NCBI GenBank assembly: GCA_037141235.1
Contig: JBAXCY010000039.1
Span: forward strand, 1-18,361
Direction: 5' to 3'
Origin: Bog-756 sp037141235
GTDB taxonomy: Bacteria; Actinomycetota; Acidimicrobiia; Acidimicrobiales; RAAP-2
DNA: 18,361 nucleotides
Part shown: in pieces, positions 13,729 to 18,361 of the stretch
Layout of the letters: the number at the start of each line of letters is the position of its first letter
Position numbering within the stretch: the stretch's first letter is position 1
Made by a program: the position numbers and the translations under genes
The notes under the pieces: model-generated
The model's database searches: none
Seen by the model: only the letters and a program-made list of their open reading frames with translations
What the model was told of the DNA's origin: nothing

Positions 13729-14030
13729 CCCGAAGCCATCTCCTTCCCCCCTGCACGCCGCCGGGGGCCACGGACGACGTCGGCATTGCTTCGATCTAGG
13801 CGATCCTGCGCTGCGATCTCTTCTTCGGTGACAACTCCGAACTCTGCTTCGAATGCGGCTACGGCCTCGGCCAGGGCAGTGAGGCGGTGCTCCTTGGCCA
13901 CCCGGTCGGCAAGCGCCGTGTTCACCCAGGCGCTCATCGACTCGGCGGAACCGTCCGCCACCGCCGAGTTGCCGACGTCGACGAGGTCCGGGTCGACCGT
14001 GACCGTCAGGCGCACCTTCGGACTGCTCAT
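13725..14030 (-). CDS. Ribbon-helix-helix-type antitoxin
   Basis: A 101-residue protein with an N-terminal beta strand KVRLTVTVDP (5-14), a short helix and then SMSAWVNTALADRV (31-44), which fits the ribbon-helix-helix DNA-binding fold. The C-terminal half is acidic then basic (RGPRRR, 87-92) and would bind the toxin. It immediately precedes and overlaps the PIN gene. It likely represses its own promoter through the palindrome at 14045-14062. The assignment rests on the fold pattern and partner, not on a recognised family name. Confidence 0.75.
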   Translation of the reverse strand: MSSPKVRLTVTVDPDLVDVGNSAVADGSAESMSAWVNTALADRVAKEHRLTALAEAVAAFEAEFGVVTEEEIAAQDRLDRSNADVVRGPRRRAGGKEMASG

Positions 14031-14044
14031 CGCCTAGTACCACT

Positions 14045-14062
14045 GATGCTCATATGATCATC
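14045..14062. promoter_or_regulatory. Imperfect 18-bp palindrome upstream of the antitoxin gene
   Basis: GATGCTCATATGATCATC pairs in 8 of 9 positions and is centred on TCATATGA. It lies 14 bases before the antitoxin start, with TA-rich hexamers such as TAAGAT on the minus strand beside it. This is the expected place for an autoregulatory operator of a toxin-antitoxin pair. Confidence 0.55.
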
Positions 14063-14137
14063 TTACTCTACCGACAGGAGAAGCAGTAGCGACGTTGTCC
14101 AGATGAACGGTCACCAGTTTGCGGCCTGCTCCCCATT

Positions 14138-14161
14138 GACCGGCCGCTGACACGACCGGTC
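14138..14161 (-). terminator. Stem-loop after the four-cysteine gene
   Basis: GACCGG (14138-14143) and CCGGTC (14156-14161) form a 6-bp stem with a 12-base loop, 7 bases beyond the stop of the upstream minus-strand gene. There is no U-run. It is a weak candidate for the end of the sufB transcript. Confidence 0.3.
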
Positions 14162-14168
14162 CGGACGA

Positions 14169-14516
14169 TCAGCCCCTTCGCCACCAGCGCTTGCGCTTGG
14201 TAGCCACCGGCGGCTCGTTATCGCGCGCTATCGCCTCGGCCAGCAGCTCTGGTGCCACCATGTTGACGATGTCTTCGGCCTGATCGAGCAGCGCTGCTAC
14301 TTCGTCGCCAGGCACATCGGGCATCGGCTCCAAGGCCGGATCTACCAGCGACCCGTGGTTCCAGCCGACATCGGCCAGCCGAGGCGCGTAGGAAGGGCAG
14401 CCATCGGGGCATTTCCACGGGGCCTCCGGAGCCAGATCGAGAATACAGAAACGGGCTACTTCGCCCGAGTCGTAAGTCCGGCTCTGGAAGTTCTTGCACT
14501 CTTCACGCATCGGCAT
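14169..14516 (-). CDS. Small four-cysteine protein downstream of sufB
   Basis: A 115-residue protein of unknown function. The N-terminal 45 residues hold four cysteines: C7 (ECKNF), C24 (RFCILDLAPEAPW), and C36 and C40 (KCPDGCPSY). This is enough to bind zinc or an Fe-S cluster. The middle is acidic (about 62-96), and the C-terminus is strongly basic and aromatic (KRKRWWRRG), as if for membrane or nucleic-acid contact. The ATG at 14516 has AAGGGAG 7 nt upstream, so it is well supported. It follows sufB by 73 bases on the same strand with no visible terminator between, so co-transcription and a role linked to Fe-S metabolism are plausible inferences. Confidence 0.8.
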   Translation of the reverse strand: MPMREECKNFQSRTYDSGEVARFCILDLAPEAPWKCPDGCPSYAPRLADVGWNHGSLVDPALEPMPDVPGDEVAALLDQAEDIVNMVAPELLAEAIARDNEPPVATKRKRWWRRG

Positions 14517-14589
14517 CAGGGGACTCCCTTGTCGTCCCTCGGATCTTACCGACCGGCGCGCACGATGCCGTCGGCACCGTAAAGCGGCC

Positions 14590-15990
14590 TCAGCCGATGG
14601 AGCCTTCCATCTGCAGTTCGATCAGCCGGCTCCACTCGACGGCGTACTCCATCGGCAACGTCCGGGTGATGGGCTCGATGAACCCGTTGACGATCATGCC
14701 CATGGCCTGCGTCTCGGACAGCCCTCGGCTCATCAGGTAGAAGAGCTGGTCGTCGCCGACCTTGGAGACGGTGGCCTCGTGGCCGATCCGGGCGTCGCGC
14801 TCGGCTACCTCCATGTAGGGCTTGGTTTCCGAGATGGAGATGTCGTCGAGGAGGAGGGCGTCGCACCGCACGAAGCTCTTGGCGTTCTTGGCTCCCTCGT
14901 CGACGCGGACCAGGCCGCGGTAGGTGGTGATGCCGGCGTCCTTGGAAATCGACTTCGACACGATGGTCGAGGTGGTCTCAGGGGCGACGTGGACCATCTT
15001 GGCCCCGGCATCCTGGTGCTGGCCCGCTCCGGCATAAGCGACCGATAGGACTTCGCCCGATGCCTTCGGGCCCATCAGATAGACGCTCGGGTACTTCATG
15101 GTGAGCCGGGAGCCGATGTTGCCGTCGATCCACTCGACGTGGGCCTCGGCTTCGGCCCGTGCGCGCTTGGTCACCAGGTTGTAGACGTTGTTCGACCAGT
15201 TCTGGATGGTCGTGTACGTGATCCGGGACCCCTCGAGAGCGACGAGCTCGACTACGGCCGAATGCAGGGAGTCAGTGGTGTACACCGGGGCTGAGCAGCC
15301 CTCGATGTAGTGCACCTGGGCGCCGACGTCGGCGATGATCAGGGTGCGTTCGAACTGGCCCATATTTTCTGCATTGATCCGGAAGTAGGCCTGCAGGGGC
15401 TGATCGACGATCACGTTCGGGGGCACGTAGATGAACGAGCCGCCTGACCACACCGCCGAGTTGAGGGCGGCGAACTTGTTGTCGTTGGGCGGGATGATCG
15501 TCCCGAAGTACTTACGGACCAGGTCTGGGTGCTCGCGAATAGCGGTGTCCATGTCGCAGAAGATGACACCGAGCTCTTCCAAGTCCTCACGGTTGCGGTG
15601 GAACACGACCTCGGACTCGTACTGGGCGGTCACCCCGGCGAGGTACTTGCGCTCTGCCTCGGGGATGCCGAGCTTTTCATAGGTGTTCTTGATGGCGTCC
15701 GGCAGGTCTTCCCACTTGTCGACCTGCCCTCCGGTGGGCTTGATGTAGTAGTAGATGTCGTCGAAGTCGAGGTCCGGCATGTTGACGGCGAACCACTCGG
15801 CCATGGGGCGCTTCTCAAAGCGCTGCAGGGCCCGGAGGCGGAAGTCGCGCATCCATTCGGGCTCTTTCTTCATGGCCGACATCTCGCGGACGATCGCTTC
15901 GGACAGCCCCTTCTTGGGCTTGAAGACGTAGTCCTCTTCGTCGGACCATCCCAGCTTGTACTTTCCGAGGTCGAGGTCGGTAGTCGTCAT
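14590..15990 (-). CDS. sufB: Fe-S cluster assembly scaffold protein SufB
   Basis: A 466-residue SufB, the main scaffold on which the cluster is built with SufC and SufD. Conserved stretches in order: EPEWMRDFRLRAL (43-55), the GTIIPPNDNKFAALNSAVW region (about 168-186), YIEGCSAP, and the C-terminal core with FVRCDALLLDD, where C376 matches the essential cysteine of E. coli SufB (C405). SETKPYMEV, the acceptor region near it, is intact. The start at 15990 (MTTTDLDLGKYKLGW) has AGGAG 5 nt upstream; a longer frame to 16083 has neither a site nor family sequence. The gene is separated from sufD by the cysteine protein, the toxin pair and the crotonase gene, though the two subunits must form one complex. 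Divergent from oligopeptidase B. Confidence 0.96.
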   Translation of the reverse strand: MTTTDLDLGKYKLGWSDEEDYVFKPKKGLSEAIVREMSAMKKEPEWMRDFRLRALQRFEKRPMAEWFAVNMPDLDFDDIYYYIKPTGGQVDKWEDLPDAIKNTYEKLGIPEAERKYLAGVTAQYESEVVFHRNREDLEELGVIFCDMDTAIREHPDLVRKYFGTIIPPNDNKFAALNSAVWSGGSFIYVPPNVIVDQPLQAYFRINAENMGQFERTLIIADVGAQVHYIEGCSAPVYTTDSLHSAVVELVALEGSRITYTTIQNWSNNVYNLVTKRARAEAEAHVEWIDGNIGSRLTMKYPSVYLMGPKASGEVLSVAYAGAGQHQDAGAKMVHVAPETTSTIVSKSISKDAGITTYRGLVRVDEGAKNAKSFVRCDALLLDDISISETKPYMEVAERDARIGHEATVSKVGDDQLFYLMSRGLSETQAMGMIVNGFIEPITRTLPMEYAVEWSRLIELQMEGSIG

Positions 15991-16045
15991 GCAGGCTCCT
16001 GTTGGGCGGTTGGCGCCCCATCGGTGGGCGGGGCGGCTATTTCCC

Positions 16046-16057
16046 CTATCTAGATAG
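16046..16057. promoter_or_regulatory. Perfect 12-bp palindrome in the sufB promoter region
   Basis: CTATCTAGATAG lies 55 bases upstream of sufB. On the minus strand it overlaps TACTAT (16054-16059) and TAGATA, either of which could be the -10 hexamer. It is a good candidate operator for an Fe-S-sensing regulator. It does not match the arm sequence of the dyad upstream of sufC1, so the two units may be under different control. Confidence 0.5.
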
Positions 16058-16110
16058 TAACAACTCCGACACCTGGAGCGCACGGAGGGAAGTCCAACCG
16101 TGTGACCAGG

Positions 16111-16165
16111 GACTCCATCGTTGATTACTGGGAGTCTTGCCCAGATGACAGCCGTCCTCAGGACG
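16111..16165. promoter_or_regulatory. Two short dyads upstream of oligopeptidase B
   Basis: GACTCC/GGAGTC (16111-16116 with 16131-16136) and CGTCCT-C-AGGACG (16153-16165) lie within 100 bases before the start of the peptidase gene. Either could be a regulatory site. The other bases between sufB and the peptidase (15991-16209) hold only the sufB leader and promoter. Confidence 0.35.
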
Positions 16166-16209
16166 TGTTGTCCGCTCCCGGGGCCCGATCATCGTGCCAT
16201 TGTGTGCAG

Positions 16210-18361
16210 ATGGTCGAGAACTCCCGTCCCCAGCCCACCACCGGACCAGCCGCGCCACCGATGGCCGAACGCCGGCCAGTCACCCTCGAGGCCCATGGCG
16301 ATGTGCGGACCGACGACTGGTTCTGGCTCCGCGACAAGGAAGATCCAGCCGTCATCGCTCACCTCGAGGCCGAAAATGCCTACACCGATTCGGCTATGGC
16401 CAGTACCGTCGGGCTACAAGAGGCGCTCTTCGCCGAGATGGTCGCCCGAATCCAGGAAACCGACCTGTCGGTCCCGGTGCGCAAAGGCCCCTGGCTCTAC
16501 TTCAGCCGCTCCGTCGAAGGCAGCAGTTACGGCATCCACTGCCGCCAGCCGGTGCCTGGACACGACAGCGACGACCCGACCGAAGTGATCCTCCTCGACG
16601 AAAACACTCTGGCTGAGGGTCACGACTACTTCGCGTTGGGCAACTTCGCCGTCAGCCCCGACCATCGATGGCTGGTCTATTCGACGGACACCACCGGTGG
16701 CGAGCGCTACACCATGCGCTTCCGGGACCTGTCCACCGGAACCGAGTCCGACGAGTCGATCGATGACACCTCCTATGGGGCGGCCTGGGCCAATGACAAC
16801 GCAACTGTCTTCTACGTCCGGGTCGACGAGGCCATGCGTCCCTTCCAACTGTGGCGCCATGTGATCGGTACCGACCCCGGCACCGACGTGCTCGTCATCG
16901 AGGAGCCCGACGATCACTTCTACCTCGGGGTCGGCCGCACCAAGGACGACCGCTACGTGCTGTGCGGCCTCGACTCCAAGGTGACCTCGGAGGTGCGGGT
17001 GCTCGACGCCGACGACCCCACCGGGGACTTCACGGTGATCGAGCCTCGGCGCCAGGGCGTCGAGTACAGCATCGACCACGACCGGGGTGACCCGGCGGCT
17101 GGCCGGCCTGCCCGCTTCCTGGTGGTGACCAACGACGGGGCCGAGGATTTCCGCCTGATGGAGGCCCCCGAGGACTCGCCAGGCCGCGACCACTGGACGG
17201 AGGTGATTCCGGGCCGGGCCGGGGTCCGCCTCGATGCGGTCGACCCGTTCGCCCAACACCTGGCTGTGTACGAGCGCGAAGGAGGCGAGACCCGGATGCG
17301 GGTCATCGAGCACGCCACCGGTCGCTCGACGCCGGTCGACCAGCCCGAATCGCCCTCTACCGTGTGGGGCGAGGCCAACCCCGAGTACGACTCCACCGTC
17401 CTGCGCTACGGATATACCTCGCTGGCCACCCCTCGGTCCGTCTACGACCTGGACCTGGTGGACGGTCGACTCGAGCTCTTGAAGCGCCAGCCCGTGCTGG
17501 GCGGCTTCGACCCGGCCCGCTATCGGACCGAGCGCCAGTGGGCTACTGCTGGCGACGGAACCGAAGTGCCCATTTCTCTGGTCTACCGACCCGATCTGGT
17601 CGCCACTGGAGGCGCCTCCGCCGGCGCCGGCTCATCGGGTGGTTCCCCGTGCCTGCTCTATGGCTACGGCTCCTATGAAATGTCGATGGACCCGACCTTT
17701 TCGAGCCTGCGCCTCAGCCTGCTCGACCGAGGCTTCATCTTCGCCATCGCCCACATCCGGGGCGGCGGCGAAATGGGGCGCCACTGGTACGAAGACGGCA
17801 AGTTCGGAGCCAAGGCCAACACCTTCACCGACTTCGTGGCCTGTGCCCGCCACCTCGTCGACGGCGGATGGACGTCTCCCGAACAACTGGTGGCCCGTGG
17901 CGGTAGCGCTGGCGGGCTGCTCATGGGTGCGGTGGCCAATCTGGCTCCCGACCTGTTCCGGGCCATCGTGGCCGAGGTACCGTTCGTCGACTGCCTGACC
18001 ACGATCCTCGACGAGACCCTCCCGCTCACCGTGCTCGAGTGGGAGGAGTGGGGGAACCCGGTGGAAGATCCTGAGATCTACGGCGTCATGAAGTCGTACT
18101 CCCCCTACGACAACGTGGCTGGCATCGGACCCGACGGCAGCCGGGTCCGCTACCCCGACATCCTGGCTACCGCCGGGCTCTCCGACCCCAGGGTCGGGTT
18201 CTGGGAGCCGGCCAAGTGGGTGGCCAAGCTGCGCACCGCCAATCCGGAGAACAAGGTCCTCTTGAAGACCGAGATGGGTGCCGGACACGGCGGGCCGTCC
18301 GGGCGATACGACGCTTGGAAGGACGAGGCGTTCGTGTACGCCTTCATCCTCGATGCCCTGG
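16210..18361 (+). CDS. ptrB: Oligopeptidase B (S9A family), C-terminus cut by window edge
   Basis: 717 visible residues of a prolyl-oligopeptidase-family serine peptidase. The family is usually about 690-720 residues, so only a few are missing. The N-terminus AHGDVRTDDWFWLRD begins a beta-propeller domain (about 75-440) that gates access to short peptides. The alpha/beta hydrolase domain has LLYGYGSYE, then HIRGGGEMGRHWYEDGK (a hallmark of the group), and the catalytic triad S566 (RGGSAGG), D659 (LSDPRV) and H693 (GAGHGG). Cleavage after basic residues is expected from the family. No signal peptide is seen, so it is cytosolic. The start is uncertain: ATG 16210 lacks a ribosome binding site but has a weak -10-like CATTGT 6 nt away. 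GTG 16204 and ATG 16261 are also possible, and the last fits the family N-terminus well. Confidence 0.92.
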   Translation, partial: MVENSRPQPTTGPAAPPMAERRPVTLEAHGDVRTDDWFWLRDKEDPAVIAHLEAENAYTDSAMASTVGLQEALFAEMVARIQETDLSVPVRKGPWLYFSRSVEGSSYGIHCRQPVPGHDSDDPTEVILLDENTLAEGHDYFALGNFAVSPDHRWLVYSTDTTGGERYTMRFRDLSTGTESDESIDDTSYGAAWANDNATVFYVRVDEAMRPFQLWRHVIGTDPGTDVLVIEEPDDHFYLGVGRTKDDRYVLCGLDSKVTSEVRVLDADDPTGDFTVIEPRRQGVEYSIDHDRGDPAAGRPARFLVVTNDGAEDFRLMEAPEDSPGRDHWTEVIPGRAGVRLDAVDPFAQHLAVYEREGGETRMRVIEHATGRSTPVDQPESPSTVWGEANPEYDSTVLRYGYTSLATPRSVYDLDLVDGRLELLKRQPVLGGFDPARYRTERQWATAGDGTEVPISLVYRPDLVATGGASAGAGSSGGSPCLLYGYGSYEMSMDPTFSSLRLSLLDRGFIFAIAHIRGGGEMGRHWYEDGKFGAKANTFTDFVACARHLVDGGWTSPEQLVARGGSAGGLLMGAVANLAPDLFRAIVAEVPFVDCLTTILDETLPLTVLEWEEWGNPVEDPEIYGVMKSYSPYDNVAGIGPDGSRVRYPDILATAGLSDPRVGFWEPAKWVAKLRTANPENKVLLKTEMGAGHGGPSGRYDAWKDEAFVYAFILDAL

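Noticed and set aside
13729..14043. Upstream extension of the PIN toxin to 14043.
   Set aside because: It runs through the antitoxin gene in another frame and is arginine/proline-rich; the GTGA overlap gives a normal start.
16153..16165. The CGTCCTCAGGACG dyad as a LexA (SOS) box.
   Set aside because: It lacks the GAAC/GTTC arms of actinobacterial LexA sites as I know them.

Overview
The window is a GC-rich, densely packed chromosomal segment that looks actinobacterial. I favour an Acidimicrobiia-like lineage, but only by inference. The grounds are SUF genes with a Rieske ferredoxin and SufU, a LytR-CpsA-Psr wall ligase, type II toxin-antitoxin genes, and several starts preceded at 6-7 nt by a TANNNT -10 hexamer, as in leaderless actinobacterial transcripts. 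No rRNA, tRNA, CRISPR or transposase was seen, and no gap between genes exceeds 220 bases. The genes at both edges are cut: an acyl-CoA dehydrogenase at the left and an oligopeptidase B at the right.

Layout. 1-3886: acyl-CoA dehydrogenase (minus), a divergent MBL-fold hydrolase (plus), three tandem 14-bp repeats, then a glycogen-debranching-type glucosidase (minus). 4026-6644: operon sufC1-sufS-sufU (plus), with an inverted repeat over its -35 region. 6652-9773: two envelope or secreted proteins on the minus strand, a SURNod19-cupredoxin fusion and an LCP ligase. 9837-12287: operon sufD-Rieske-sufC2 (minus). 12400-13254: a dienoyl-CoA isomerase-like crotonase (plus). 13351-14030: an RHH antitoxin and PIN toxin pair (minus). 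14169-15990: sufB and a small four-cysteine protein (minus). 16210-end: oligopeptidase B (plus).

How the genes work together. SufS releases sulfur from cysteine, SufU accepts it, and SufB-SufC-SufD form the ATP-driven Fe-S scaffold. All core parts lie within 12 kb, but they are split into three transcription units with unrelated genes between them, and there are two distinct, apparently intact SufC ATPases. The usual actinobacterial partners SufR and SufT are not in the window. The acyl-CoA dehydrogenase and crotonase suggest fatty-acid oxidation, and the debranching-type enzyme suggests glucan use.

The strongest lead is the protein at 6652-8136. By eye, its SURNod19 domain has copper-ligand positions matching peptidylglycine alpha-hydroxylating monooxygenase (HH, H, HxH, M). 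It is fused to a C-terminal amicyanin-like type 1 copper domain. This suggests a secreted three-copper oxygenase that carries its own electron carrier. The second lead is the pair of SufC proteins, which could form an asymmetric SufB-SufC1/SufC2-SufD scaffold.
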